A stretch of 64,000 nt of DNA from CAVWCW01 sp963753615 (GTDB taxonomy: Bacteria; Pseudomonadota; Gammaproteobacteria; Chromatiales; Chromatiaceae): positions 43,164-107,163 of the forward strand of contig CAVWCW010000020.1 of the NCBI GenBank assembly GCA_963753615.1. The letters run 5' to 3'. This document shows, in pieces, positions 49,992 through 59,398 of this stretch. Numbering within the stretch: position 1 is the stretch's first letter; every line of letters begins with the position of its first letter. A model generated the notes under the pieces. The model was not told where the DNA came from and made no database searches. It was given only the letters and a program-made list of their open reading frames with translations. Both the position numbers and the translations under genes were made by a program.

Positions 49992-50768
49992 TTGTGTCTC
50001 CCCTGGGAAAACCCAACCGTTGGGTGATCTAAAGTAAAAATTCAAAGAGTCAGAAAACAGACTTTTCGGGGAGGCCGCACAATTTAGTCCCACTCCGTCC
50101 CCGGTACATCGGTACAGCCGCAACAGCGAACACCCGCATTCGGCGGGCGACTGCGATCCATGAACGAAGACTAGCGCGATGCAAGTGTCGCGTAAGGTGG
50201 GGCAACACCCTATATTGACCCTACCAAGACAGTAGATGTGGCGGGAAAGGATCATCGAGGGTTGGCGGGTGCGCCCGGCTTTTTCGCCTGCCAACGAGAC
50301 CGGCAGCCAACGCAAGTGGTCGACGAATAGGCCGCCGGCGCGACATGTGAGAATTATCCAACGGTATGCCAGGCGAACTGCCGAGCGCCTTCTCGCGCCC
50401 CCGCCAACGGTCGATATTTCTGTTCTTTATTCGATGGTTAGGATACCGCTTGCGTCACTCCGCCGAACTGGCCGCGCTGTTCAGGTCGAGAAATGCGGAT
50501 GTCCCTTCGGCCCTTTTGATAGACCGATCATAGACCGAGAGCCGGTGGTTTCGACTCGGTCGGAGCACCCTCTCCGGCCACCCGCAGGGGCCGCCCCGGG
50601 CGAGGCGATAGGCGCGGGGTCTCGACACCTTTCTTCACAATCCCGCCCGAATCTCATCCCGAATACCCCCAGTTTTCGCTCGGTTGCAAGCAGCCAACTG
50701 GCGTCCTGGTGAGATTCACGGGCCGGGCGATCAACTCCCGCGCACGATCGCCCAGCGCAGCCGAGGCG
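49992..50768. other. Long intergenic region upstream of the giant-protein operon
   Basis: About 780 bases with no supported gene. A short hairpin, ACCCAA CCG TTGGGT, lies at 50008-50022, just upstream of the leader peptide. The remainder is likely to hold the operon promoter and regulatory sites, but I could not identify boxes with confidence. Confidence 0.4.
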
Positions 50769-50804
50769 AAAAAAAGAAGTCCCGGCGTGCGCAGCAGGCC
50801 GGGA
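50769..50804 (-). terminator. Rho-independent terminator of the TonB-dependent receptor gene
   Basis: On the minus strand, TCCCGGC pairs with GCCGGGA around an 11-base loop, followed by a T-rich run (CTTCTTTTTTTC), about 40 bases beyond the receptor stop. Confidence 0.85.
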
Positions 50805-50841
50805 CCTCGAGGCGGTGAGGAGACCGCGGAATCGAACCGGC

Positions 50842-53004
50842 TCAGAACGTCAGTTGCGCCTGCAGGAAGAAGTTGCGCCCGGACCCCGGGACGCGCTCGC
50901 CGACCGCCAGATCTACCGGGTCGCCATTGCTGTCGGCGCTGACCCGGTTGTATCCGGACAGGTTGTTCTGATAGAAGCGGTCGAAGATATTGCGCACACC
51001 GCCGCGGATCGTCACATCGCGCCGCGGCTCGTAGCGGCCGTAGAGGTGATACAGCGCGTAGCCCGAGGACTTTTGCTCCGCGTTGGTCTCCGACACCTTG
51101 TTCTGGGCCGCGTAGAACTCGCCTTGACCGGTAACCGACCAGGTCGACGCCTGGTAGGTCACACCGAGAAGACCGTTGAGGGGCGAGATCCGGTACAGGT
51201 TGTCGCTGATATCCCGGCGTTTTCCGCGCACGTAGCTAATGGTGCCGTCCAGCAGCCAGTTGTCCCCGAAGGAAGTTCCGAAGCCGGCGTCGGCGCCGTA
51301 GAACTCGGCGTCGACGTTGGCGAACTGCAGCGGGGTGCAGCGCGGGCTGCTTGGGTTGCTCATGCACAGACCGCCGGTCAGCATGTTGACCTGGGTACGG
51401 GTGAAATCCACCGCGGTTCCGGATTCGAGCGGCGTGCCTTGGATATAGTCGTTCACCCGCTTGTAGAACACGCGGGGGGTCAGATAGGACCGCTGGTCTC
51501 TCCAGTCGAGACCGATATCGAAGTTGTATGCGGTTTCCTTGTCCAGGTTGACGTCGCCGACATAGACCCGGCCGTCGGCCAGTCCCGCGGTCGATTCCAG
51601 GGGCAGCCAGAGATAGCGCTCCTGATAGGAGGGCGCCCGCTGCTTCATGGCCACACCGACCTGCAGCACCGTGTTGTCGTTGAGCGAGCGGCTCAGGGTC
51701 GCGGCGAGGTCGATCAGATTCTCACCCTGGTCACGGTCGCTGGCGTTGAATTCCGCCGCCAGGGTATCCGCATTGCCCTGGTTCATGCCGAGGCCGGTAG
51801 CGCTGACCTGGTCCGCGTCGGAATTGACCCGAACATAGCGTCCGCCGGCCAGGATATTCCAGTCCTTGCTCAGGGCGCCTTCCCACTCACCGAAGAAGCC
51901 GTAACGGTTGCGCTTGACGTTGTTGTAGTTCTGAACCAGGAAGCCGCTGTTGTCGGGACTGAACACGTTGGCATTGTACTTGGGCATCCAGCCGTCGGTG
52001 CCGAAACGGAGTTCGCCGCCGCCCATCGCCATGTCCGCCCGGAGGTCCCAACCCCAGTCTTTGGAGTCGGTCTTGGCGAAACGCCGCATCTGCATGCCCG
52101 ACATCATTACCGTGGGCGGCTGGCGCAGGCTGTAGTTGTCCATCAGGTGATCCGTATCGATGTAGTGCATACGGAAATCCATGTTCACCGCGCCGTAGCG
52201 ATTGCTGTAGTTGCCGCGGAAGCTGTCGCCCTCGACGTAGATAATATCCATCGGCAAAGCCGGCGTGCCGGTGTCGTTGGTCTCGTCGTACTGGTAGCCC
52301 AGCCCCAGTTCCATGTCGCCTTGTTGGAAGCCGTACCCAAGACCGCCATTCCAGCGTTCGTATTTGCTCGGGGTGATGGTCACGTCGTCGCCGGCGTCGG
52401 TGTCCTTGCCCTTCAGGTAGGCCCCGGAGACCTGAAACAGGTTCCGATCGTTGCTGGCCCAGATCAGGGCATCCGCGTTGTAACCGTTGTTGACGGTCTG
52501 GCCGCCCAGTCCGACGGTGCCGTGTACTTCGTAGTTACTGCCGGTGCCGAATTCGCCCCTGCGGGAGTTGGCCTTGATGGTTCCGCCAATGGTCTCGCTG
52601 CCGGCGCTTACCGGGGAGATGCCGCGGATCACGGTCAGGTCCTGCAGCAACGGGGACGGAATATAGCTCAGGGGCGGGTCCATCCAGTTGGGGCCGGCGG
52701 GCGCCACGTTCAGTCCGTCGATCAGTACATTGACCCTGGATCCGTACATGCCGCGGTACTGGGATATCCCGGTCAGCGGGCCGTTCTTGTTGACGTTGGC
52801 CCCAGGGACCGAACGCAGAAGATCGGCGCTGTCGGAAGGCAGAAAATTCTGTTCGTCCGGCAGGATGATCCCCTGGTCGAATCCGGCCAGGGCCTGCGAC
52901 TCGACCGCCATGGTCGGCAGTTCCTCGTCGCCGACCGCGGCACCGGACAGGGTGAGCAGGCATGCGAGCGTCAGATGCCCACCAGTTTTCGTTATTCGTT
53001 TCAT
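50842..53004 (-). CDS. TonB-dependent receptor resembling copper receptor OprC
   Basis: A 720-residue outer-membrane receptor with a signal peptide (about residues 1-25). The plug domain contains DSADLLRSVPGANV, QYRGMYGSRVNVLIDG and MDPPLSYI, all close to OprC-type TonB-dependent copper receptors. The barrel ends in QAQLTF with a terminal Phe. A Met-rich stretch, VMMSGMQMRR, and DMAMGGGELRFG in the barrel could touch copper. It is divergent from a full TonB/ExbBD set that could energise it, and downstream of the cupredoxin operon. A manganese or siderophore ligand cannot be excluded. Confidence 0.85.
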   Translation of the reverse strand: MKRITKTGGHLTLACLLTLSGAAVGDEELPTMAVESQALAGFDQGIILPDEQNFLPSDSADLLRSVPGANVNKNGPLTGISQYRGMYGSRVNVLIDGLNVAPAGPNWMDPPLSYIPSPLLQDLTVIRGISPVSAGSETIGGTIKANSRRGEFGTGSNYEVHGTVGLGGQTVNNGYNADALIWASNDRNLFQVSGAYLKGKDTDAGDDVTITPSKYERWNGGLGYGFQQGDMELGLGYQYDETNDTGTPALPMDIIYVEGDSFRGNYSNRYGAVNMDFRMHYIDTDHLMDNYSLRQPPTVMMSGMQMRRFAKTDSKDWGWDLRADMAMGGGELRFGTDGWMPKYNANVFSPDNSGFLVQNYNNVKRNRYGFFGEWEGALSKDWNILAGGRYVRVNSDADQVSATGLGMNQGNADTLAAEFNASDRDQGENLIDLAATLSRSLNDNTVLQVGVAMKQRAPSYQERYLWLPLESTAGLADGRVYVGDVNLDKETAYNFDIGLDWRDQRSYLTPRVFYKRVNDYIQGTPLESGTAVDFTRTQVNMLTGGLCMSNPSSPRCTPLQFANVDAEFYGADAGFGTSFGDNWLLDGTISYVRGKRRDISDNLYRISPLNGLLGVTYQASTWSVTGQGEFYAAQNKVSETNAEQKSSGYALYHLYGRYEPRRDVTIRGGVRNIFDRFYQNNLSGYNRVSADSNGDPVDLAVGERVPGSGRNFFLQAQLTF

Positions 53005-53141
53005 TGTAATTCCCCCTACTTTTGGTGCCCCGATTCTAGACAGCGAGCAACGCGCAGGGGATGCGGCAAATTGTCACATCCCTGCCCCGCCATCTATAAG
53101 GCATAATTTCCGCTCGGTCCGAGTCTCGGAGGGGGAACCGC

Positions 53142-53921
53142 GTGTCCAAAGCCGTACCCATGCTATGCCTGGTCTGCCTGTCCGCGTCTTTGCCGGCGGA
53201 TACGCTCGACCGGGCGCTGGCGCTCGACCAGAAGAACAACCAGGCCTCGGCGACGGTTCAAGACAAGATCGACGGGCTCGACGAAAAGCGCCAGGAACTG
53301 CTCGAAGAATATCTGCAGATTTCCCGGCGTATCGAACTGCTGCGCACCGACAATGGGCAACTGCAGACCCGCATCGACGTCCAGCAGCGCCATATCGCGT
53401 CACTGAACGAACAACTGGACGCAGCGGAGACCACCCGCCTGGGCATTCTTCCGTTGATGGAGCGGATGCAGCAGGTACTCGGCGAATTCGTCGACCGCGA
53501 TCTCCCGTTTCTGCCCGAGGAGAGGCAGTCCCGGCTGGCAAGGCTTTCCGAACATCTGGAGCGGCCCGGGGTCTCGGACGGCGAACGATTCCAGCAACTG
53601 TTGGAGGCCTACCAGGTCGAGCTGGAATATGGCCGCACCATCGAGGCCTACCAGGGCGCCCTGCACGGGAACGGGGAAGACCCGGCGCAGACGCGAACCC
53701 TCGCCTATTTCCGGCTCGGGCGGACCGGTTTCTATTATCTCAGCCTGGACGGTTTGCAGGGCGCGGTCTGGAACCGCGACAGGCAAGACTGGGATCCGCT
53801 CGACCGGGAGGACCGACAGGAACTCGGCAAGGCCCTGCGCATCGCCCGCCAGGAAGCCGTACCGGAGTTGCTCGGCTTGCCCCTGCCCGCCCCGGTTGAT
53901 GCGCAGGAGCAGACTCCGTGA
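53142..53921 (+). CDS. DUF3450-type periplasmic protein of a TonB2 system
   Basis: A 259-residue protein starting at GTG 53142 with a GGAGGGGG site upstream and a signal peptide ending near ADT. The body is a coiled coil (about 20-110) rich in Gln/Glu/Arg, then a globular part with FLPEERQSRL, VELEYGRTIEAYQG, RLGRTGFYYLSLDG and WNRDRQDWDPL, typical of DUF3450 proteins. These are encoded with TonB2-ExbBD-TtpC in many marine and environmental bacteria. Its stop overlaps the next start. Confidence 0.85.
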   Translation: MSKAVPMLCLVCLSASLPADTLDRALALDQKNNQASATVQDKIDGLDEKRQELLEEYLQISRRIELLRTDNGQLQTRIDVQQRHIASLNEQLDAAETTRLGILPLMERMQQVLGEFVDRDLPFLPEERQSRLARLSEHLERPGVSDGERFQQLLEAYQVELEYGRTIEAYQGALHGNGEDPAQTRTLAYFRLGRTGFYYLSLDGLQGAVWNRDRQDWDPLDREDRQELGKALRIARQEAVPELLGLPLPAPVDAQEQTP

Positions 53922-55270
53922 GGCCGATTCGAAGTCTGCTGATAACCGCCGTCGCCGCCTTCTGCCTGGCGTCGTCCGCCGGCGGGTACGGCGCCGAACT
54001 CGATGATCTGCTGAGCCGGGTCCGAGCCGAAGGCAAGGCAATGGCTGAAATCGACCGTGAGCGCGAACAGCGTTTTCTCGCCGAGACCGAGCAGCAGGCG
54101 GCGCGTCTGGCCGAAGCCAAACAGGCGCTGGCATCGCTGCAGGAGGAGAATCAACGGCTGCGCAGCAGCTACCAGCAGAACCGCGAATCCCTGTCCGTCG
54201 CGGAGCAGGCCCTGAAGGAGCGAACCGGCGACCTGCAGTCGCTGTTCCAGGCTGCCAGAGAGGCTGCCGCGGAACTGGCGGCGCGGTTCCCGGAGTCTCT
54301 CGTTTCAGCCCAATTTCCGGGTCGAGTCGAGCGCCTGCGGCCCCTGCTGGACGAGAGCCGGCCGCCGACCCTGGGCGATCTGAACGACCTCTGGCTGCTG
54401 CTGCTGCAGGAAATGGTGGAAAGCGGGAAGGTAACCCGGTTCCAGGCGGACGTGGTGGGGGCCGACGGGGTGAACCGCAACCAGGAACTGGTGCGCATCG
54501 GCAGCTTCAATCTCTTGTCCGAGGGCCGATTTCTGCGTTTGGACGAGGCCAGGCTCTACGCCTATTCCAGGCAACCCGGTGCCGAGCTGCGACAAAGGGC
54601 CGGGGCATTCGAGAACGCCACCGGGGGAATGGCCCCGGCAGTCGTGGACCCCGGGCGAGGCGCCGCGCTGGAGATACTCGAGCAAACCCCGGGGCTGCAG
54701 GAACGCCTGCAGCAGGGAGGGCTGATCGGGTATGTAATTCTCGCCCTCGGCGGTCTCGGCCTGCTGATCGCCGTCTGGCGCCTGCTGGACACCGCGCTCA
54801 TCTCCTGGCGCATGCGCCGTCAATTGCGCGACCCCGAACGTCCTACCGCAAACAACCCCCTCGGCAGGGTCCTGCTGGCGGGCCAGCGGCTGCGCGAGCG
54901 CGACCCCGCCCATCTGGAGCTGCATCTGCAGGAAGCGGCCCTGCGGGAGATGCCCCGTCTGACCTTGGGCCACAGCTTCCTCAAACTGATGGCGGCCGTG
55001 TCTCCCCTGCTCGGGCTGCTCGGCACGGTGACCGGCATGATTCTCACCTTTCAGGCGATCACGCTCGCCGGGGGCGCCAATTCGAGCCTGATGGCGGAGG
55101 GCATTGCACAGGCGCTGGTCACCACCGTATTGGGGCTGACCATCGCTATCCCCCTGCTCTTCCTGCACAACCTGCTGGCCTCGCGCAGCCGCACCCTGAT
55201 TCAGATCCTGGATCAGGAAACCGCCGGCCTGATCGCCCAGGGCAGCGGTATCGCTGGAGAGGCTTGCTGA
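53918..55270 (+). CDS. TtpC-like MotA/TolQ/ExbB family protein with periplasmic N-terminus
   Basis: A 450-residue protein starting at GTG 53918, overlapping the preceding stop. A signal-like segment leads a periplasmic coiled-coil region (about 35-120) and a DUF3450-associated domain to about 265. The membrane part follows, with GLIGYVILALGGLGLLIAVW and the ExbB signature SPLLGLLGTVTGMI near 365. TtpC of Vibrio has this layout and links TonB2 to its motor. Four genes in tight overlap follow: exbB, exbD, tonB and a TPR gene. Confidence 0.88.
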   Translation: MRPIRSLLITAVAAFCLASSAGGYGAELDDLLSRVRAEGKAMAEIDREREQRFLAETEQQAARLAEAKQALASLQEENQRLRSSYQQNRESLSVAEQALKERTGDLQSLFQAAREAAAELAARFPESLVSAQFPGRVERLRPLLDESRPPTLGDLNDLWLLLLQEMVESGKVTRFQADVVGADGVNRNQELVRIGSFNLLSEGRFLRLDEARLYAYSRQPGAELRQRAGAFENATGGMAPAVVDPGRGAALEILEQTPGLQERLQQGGLIGYVILALGGLGLLIAVWRLLDTALISWRMRRQLRDPERPTANNPLGRVLLAGQRLRERDPAHLELHLQEAALREMPRLTLGHSFLKLMAAVSPLLGLLGTVTGMILTFQAITLAGGANSSLMAEGIAQALVTTVLGLTIAIPLLFLHNLLASRSRTLIQILDQETAGLIAQGSGIAGEAC

Positions 55271-55271
55271 C

Positions 55272-55793
55272 ATGCTCGAGGCATGGCAGCTGCAAGCGGT
55301 TCGGTTCCTCGACACCGGCGGCCCGGTGATGTGGATCCTTGCCGCGGTTTCGCTGATCATCTGGAGCGGCCTGCTGGAGCACCTGCTGTACCTGCGCGAG
55401 GCGACTCCGCGACTCCTGGGCCAGGCACGCAGCCTGGGCCGCAATCCCCGCGGCAGGCGTACCGAGGCCTTGCGGCGAATGACCCTGAACCGAGCGCGGA
55501 CCCATTTGCAGCGCGCATTGCCCCTGCTGCGCACCCTGGTCACCTTGTGCCCCCTGCTCGGGCTGATCGGCACCGTTCTCGGGATGATCCAGGTGTTCGA
55601 CAGTATCGCGGTACTGGGGACCGCAGATCCGCGCGCCTTGTCCGCGGGAATTTCGCGCGCCGTGCTGACCACCATGGGCGGGCTGATGATCGCCCTGCCG
55701 GGCCTGTATCTGGTAAACCTCGTCGAGCACCGAATCGCCCGCATCATGCACCGCCTGACGCTGGAATCCGCGTCGACGCGAGAAGGCCAATGA
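55272..55793 (+). CDS. exbB: Biopolymer transport protein ExbB (TonB2 system)
   Basis: A 173-residue MotA/TolQ/ExbB protein with three transmembrane helices: AAVSLIIWSGLLEHLLYL, LCPLLGLIGTVLGMIQ (with the signature proton-channel helix), and AVLTTMGGLMIALPGLYLVNLV. It is the short, proper stator component alongside the longer TtpC-like protein. Its stop overlaps the exbD ATG by four bases. Confidence 0.88.
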   Translation: MLEAWQLQAVRFLDTGGPVMWILAAVSLIIWSGLLEHLLYLREATPRLLGQARSLGRNPRGRRTEALRRMTLNRARTHLQRALPLLRTLVTLCPLLGLIGTVLGMIQVFDSIAVLGTADPRALSAGISRAVLTTMGGLMIALPGLYLVNLVEHRIARIMHRLTLESASTREGQ

Positions 55794-56209
55794 GCGGACG
55801 CTACCAATCGTTGCGGCAGTACGACCCCGAATCCGAGCCGGCCGAGATCAACCTCGCGCCGATGATCGATATCCTGTTTATCCTGCTGATCTTCTTTCTG
55901 GTCACAACCTCGTTCGTACGCGAGTCTGGAATTCAGGTCGACCGGCCGTCCGCAGCCAGTTCGGAAGCGGTCGAAGGCAGCGCCATCCTGATCGCGATCC
56001 AGCCGGACGGAGCGATCTGGCTCGACCGGCAACTCGTCGACCTGCGCCGCCTGCAACTCGTCGTCGCCCGCTTGCGCAGCCGCAGCCCGGAAGCACCGGT
56101 CGTGATTCAGGCCGACCGTCATGCGGACATCGGTCTGCTGGTCCAGGTCATGGACCAGGTGCGCCTGGCCGGTATCCGGGACATCGCCATCGCAGCCGAG
56201 ACCCCCTGA
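55790..56209 (+). CDS. exbD: Biopolymer transport protein ExbD (TonB2 system)
   Basis: A 139-residue ExbD/TolR protein: short cytoplasmic N-terminus with INLAPMIDILFILLIFFLVTTSF as the single helix, containing the essential proton-path Asp, then a periplasmic domain ending AADRH-like QADRHADIGLLVQVMDQVR. The ATG at 55790 overlaps the exbB stop. Confidence 0.9.
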   Translation: MSGRYQSLRQYDPESEPAEINLAPMIDILFILLIFFLVTTSFVRESGIQVDRPSAASSEAVEGSAILIAIQPDGAIWLDRQLVDLRRLQLVVARLRSRSPEAPVVIQADRHADIGLLVQVMDQVRLAGIRDIAIAAETP

Positions 56210-56213
56210 CGCC

Positions 56214-56840
56214 ATGCTGCGCCTGTTCTCGGCAACCCTTCTCGGTGCTTTCACCACCCTGGGTACCTTCTGGCTGATGCTCACCATGACCGTCGGTGCA
56301 ACGGGGGTGGAACAGCGCCGGGCGCCCACGGCAATCGAGTTCATCCGGCTCCCGCCACCCCCCGAACCGCAGCGGCGCCGGGAAGAGCTTGCGCAGCCGG
56401 AACGCCCCCCGGAGACCGTTCCCGAGATCGACATGGTCACGCCGCAAGTGCCCCGGTTGCGCGTGCCGGGCATCCGCATGCCCGGGCTCGAGATCCCGGC
56501 CATGGCCGCCCTGCAGGACGTGATGGGCACGCCCTATCTGGGAGCGGAGCCCATTTCGCAACCGTCCGGAGGAGGCCTGCGCATCGTCAATCGCATCCCT
56601 CCCCTGTATCCGGCCCGCGCCCTGCTGCGCAGAACCGAAGGCTGGGTTCACCTGCAACTGAGCATCGATGCCGAAGGCCTGGTGGAAGATGCGCGGGTAC
56701 TGGATGCGAGCCCGGAAGGCGTGTTCGAAAAAGCGGCGCTGAAAGCGGTCCGGCGCTGGCGCTTCGAGCCACCCTCGCGGGGCGAGGGGCAGGCACCGGT
56801 GCAGGTAACCCAGAAAATCGAGTTCAAACTGGAACATTGA
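56214..56840 (+). CDS. tonB: TonB energy-transducing protein
   Basis: A 208-residue protein with an N-terminal anchor helix (about 6-30), a Pro/Arg-rich linker (FIRLPPPPEP and PERPPETVPE) and a C-terminal TonB domain. The domain has RIPPLYPARALLRRTEGWVHLQLSID and DASPEGVFEKAALKAVRRWRFEP, including YP near the start of the fold. It probably couples the ExbBD motor to the receptor at 50842 or to others. Confidence 0.9.
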   Translation: MLRLFSATLLGAFTTLGTFWLMLTMTVGATGVEQRRAPTAIEFIRLPPPPEPQRRREELAQPERPPETVPEIDMVTPQVPRLRVPGIRMPGLEIPAMAALQDVMGTPYLGAEPISQPSGGGLRIVNRIPPLYPARALLRRTEGWVHLQLSIDAEGLVEDARVLDASPEGVFEKAALKAVRRWRFEPPSRGEGQAPVQVTQKIEFKLEH

Positions 56841-56871
56841 ACGCGGTGAGCCGTCCGCGACGGAACCCCTG

Positions 56872-58095
56872 ATGCTGCGCCGCGCCCGCTTGCAACCTCC
56901 TTCGGCATGTTTCTTATTGGCGCTGTTGCTGCTGGTCGGCCCGGCGTCGGTCGCGGCCGCGCAAGCGACGCTATCCAAATCACTCTATCGAGCCTTGGAT
57001 GCGGTCCGCACCCAGTTGCAGGAGGGACGTCCGAAGCAGGCTCTGGAGCAGTTGAATCGCGCCAAGCAACAGGCCCGGGACGACTATTCCAAGGCGGTCG
57101 TCGCGCAGACCTACGGCTATATCTGGCTCGAGTTGGACAAACCGCGAGCGGCGGCCGACGCCTTCCGCCGGGCGCTGGAGCTCGATGCCTTGCCGGACTC
57201 GGCCCAGAACAATATGCGCTACAACCTGGCCGGCGTGCTGAGCAGGCTCGGGGAAACCGCCGCAGCGGTAAAACTGCTCGAGGCTTACCTGGAGACCGAG
57301 ACGGACCCGCCGATTCAGGCCAATACCCTGCTGGCCCGGCTCTACCTCGACCAAGAAAAATACCAGGCAGCGGCCCGCCTGCTGGAGCAGGTCCGGGCGG
57401 AACTCGACGGCCCGGACGAGACGGTACTGCTGCTGCTGGTCTCCGCCTACAGCGAGGGAAAGCAACTCCGCCGCACGCCGCCCCTGCTCCGGGACTTGAT
57501 CCGCCTCTCCCCGGGGCGCGCCGCTTATTGGCAGCAGTTGGCGGCCACCCTGCTGGCCCTGAAACGAGATAAGCAGGCCCTTGCCGTCCTCGAGTCCGCC
57601 TGGCTGAACGGCCTGCTCGAAAAACCCAACCAGCTGCGCTATCTGGCCCAGCTCTATATCCAGCAGGGAGTGCCGTACAAGGCAGGCCGCTTACTGGAGA
57701 AAGAACCGGCGCTGAAATCCGACCCCGCCGCGCGCCGGCTCAGCGCCCAAGCCTGGCAAACCGCGCGCGAGCGGGCCAAAGCGATCGCGGTTCTGGAGGC
57801 CGCGGCCGCCGAAAGCCCCGATCCCGACACCTACCAGCAACTGGCCCAGCTTTATTTTTCCGGGGAAGATTGGGATGATGCCGAACGCGCGTTGCAGCGG
57901 GGAATCAAGGCGGCTTCGGGCGAGAATAGAGATCGCATGTTGCTGAGCCTGGGCGTAGTCCGCTACCGCCAGCGGCGTGCGGAACAGGCGCGGACCGCCT
58001 TCGAGCAGGCGCTGGAGGGGCCGGATACCCGGAACCAGGCGGAGCAATGGATCCGTTACCTGGACTATCTGGAAACCGCAGATTCCCGAGGATAG
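56872..58095 (+). CDS. Tetratricopeptide-repeat protein of the TonB2 operon
   Basis: A 407-residue protein with a signal peptide and helical repeats of the TPR kind through its length, for example YTYIWLELDKPRAAADAFRRALELD-like sequence near 80 and AQLYFSGEDWDDAERALQRGIKAA near 330. TPR genes commonly close TonB2-ExbBD-TtpC operons and may organise the complex in the periplasm. It starts 31 bases after tonB. Confidence 0.85.
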   Translation: MLRRARLQPPSACFLLALLLLVGPASVAAAQATLSKSLYRALDAVRTQLQEGRPKQALEQLNRAKQQARDDYSKAVVAQTYGYIWLELDKPRAAADAFRRALELDALPDSAQNNMRYNLAGVLSRLGETAAAVKLLEAYLETETDPPIQANTLLARLYLDQEKYQAAARLLEQVRAELDGPDETVLLLLVSAYSEGKQLRRTPPLLRDLIRLSPGRAAYWQQLAATLLALKRDKQALAVLESAWLNGLLEKPNQLRYLAQLYIQQGVPYKAGRLLEKEPALKSDPAARRLSAQAWQTARERAKAIAVLEAAAAESPDPDTYQQLAQLYFSGEDWDDAERALQRGIKAASGENRDRMLLSLGVVRYRQRRAEQARTAFEQALEGPDTRNQAEQWIRYLDYLETADSRG

Positions 58096-58117
58096 GGATC
58101 GCCGGACCTTGAGAACC

Positions 58118-59398
58118 GTGACCGCAATCGATACCCAAACAACCCTCGCCACCGAGTCCAGCAACCTCCGGGACCTGTTCCTGTTGCGCTGCATCGCCAT
58201 CGGCGGACAGATCCTGATCATCTGGTATGCGTACGCGCGCCTGCAGCTGGAACTGCCCCTGGCGCCCCTGGCGACCATCGTCGGGCTCCAAGTGGTATGG
58301 AACCTGGTCACCTGGCTGCGTCTGCGCGACCGGCGTCCGATCGGCAGGCCGGAGTTCTTTCTGCAGGTGCTGGTCGATGTTGCGGCCGTTACCGGGCTGC
58401 TGTATTTCACCGGCGGCGCAACCAATCCCTTCGCCTGGATCTACCTGCTGCCGCTGATGATTCTCACCATCAACCTGCCCCGGGGCTACGCTTGGGCCAT
58501 GGCGGGCATCGCTATCGCCGCCTACACGGCAATGCTGAATTGGCACGTGCCATTGCCGGAAACCCATGGCCATCACGACAGCGGTTTCGGCTTGCACATT
58601 TTCGGCATGTGGTTCGGGTTCGTGCTCAGCGCGGCGCTGATGGTGCATTTCGTCTCCCATATGGCGCGCAACCTTCGGCAGCGAGACCTTCAGCTCGCGG
58701 CCGCACGCGAGAAGCTGCTGCGCGACGAGCGTCTGATCGCCCTCGGCACCCTGGCCGCCGGCGCGGCCCACGAACTGGGCACACCGCTCGGCACCATGGC
58801 AATCCTGACCAAAGACCTGCTGCAGGATTATCCCGCCGACCAGGATGCGGATCTCCACGCCCAACTCGATACCCTGCAAGGGCAGATTCAACGCTGCAAA
58901 TCGGCACTTTCCGTGATCTCCGCCTCCTCGGGGATCACCCATGCCGTAGGCGGTGGCCGGCTGGAAATCGTCGCTTTTCTGGAGGAACTGGTCGGGCAAT
59001 GGGAGATGCATCGTCCGGACGTCGCCGTCGATCTCGGCATCATGGATCAAGCGAACGGCAAGCACATCCTGGCCGACGAGACCTTGCGGCAAGCGATCAA
59101 CAGCATCCTGGACAACGCCGCCGACGCCTCACCGGAGAGCGTGACAATGCAGGCCCTTTGGGATTCCCGAGAACTGCTGCTGCGAATACTGGACCGCGGG
59201 GACGGGTTGCACCCGGTTGCTTCGAGCAGCATCGGCGACCCCCAAGATTCGACCAAGGAGCACGGTCTGGGGCTCGGTCTGTTTCTCGCCCACGCGTCGA
59301 TCCAGCGTCTGGGCGGCGACGTGCAGTTGTTCGAGCGCGACGGCGGCGGCGTCTGCACCGAGATCCGGCTGCCGCTCTGTACAGGCGAGCAGCCATGA
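58118..59398 (+). CDS. RegB/PrrB-type redox sensor histidine kinase
   Basis: I take GTG 58118 as the start (426 residues); no clear ribosome site fixes this. Six transmembrane helices include the quinone-binding motif GGATNPF at 99-105. The kinase region has the phosphoacceptor in AAHELGTPLGTM (His217) and the redox-active Cys259 in QRCKSAL. The ATP-binding end has NSILDNAADAS and GLGLGLFLAHA. RegB senses the quinone pool and redox state, with targets that include respiration, nitrogen and carbon fixation. Its stop overlaps the regulator start by four bases. Confidence 0.88.
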   Translation: MTAIDTQTTLATESSNLRDLFLLRCIAIGGQILIIWYAYARLQLELPLAPLATIVGLQVVWNLVTWLRLRDRRPIGRPEFFLQVLVDVAAVTGLLYFTGGATNPFAWIYLLPLMILTINLPRGYAWAMAGIAIAAYTAMLNWHVPLPETHGHHDSGFGLHIFGMWFGFVLSAALMVHFVSHMARNLRQRDLQLAAAREKLLRDERLIALGTLAAGAAHELGTPLGTMAILTKDLLQDYPADQDADLHAQLDTLQGQIQRCKSALSVISASSGITHAVGGGRLEIVAFLEELVGQWEMHRPDVAVDLGIMDQANGKHILADETLRQAINSILDNAADASPESVTMQALWDSRELLLRILDRGDGLHPVASSSIGDPQDSTKEHGLGLGLFLAHASIQRLGGDVQLFERDGGGVCTEIRLPLCTGEQP

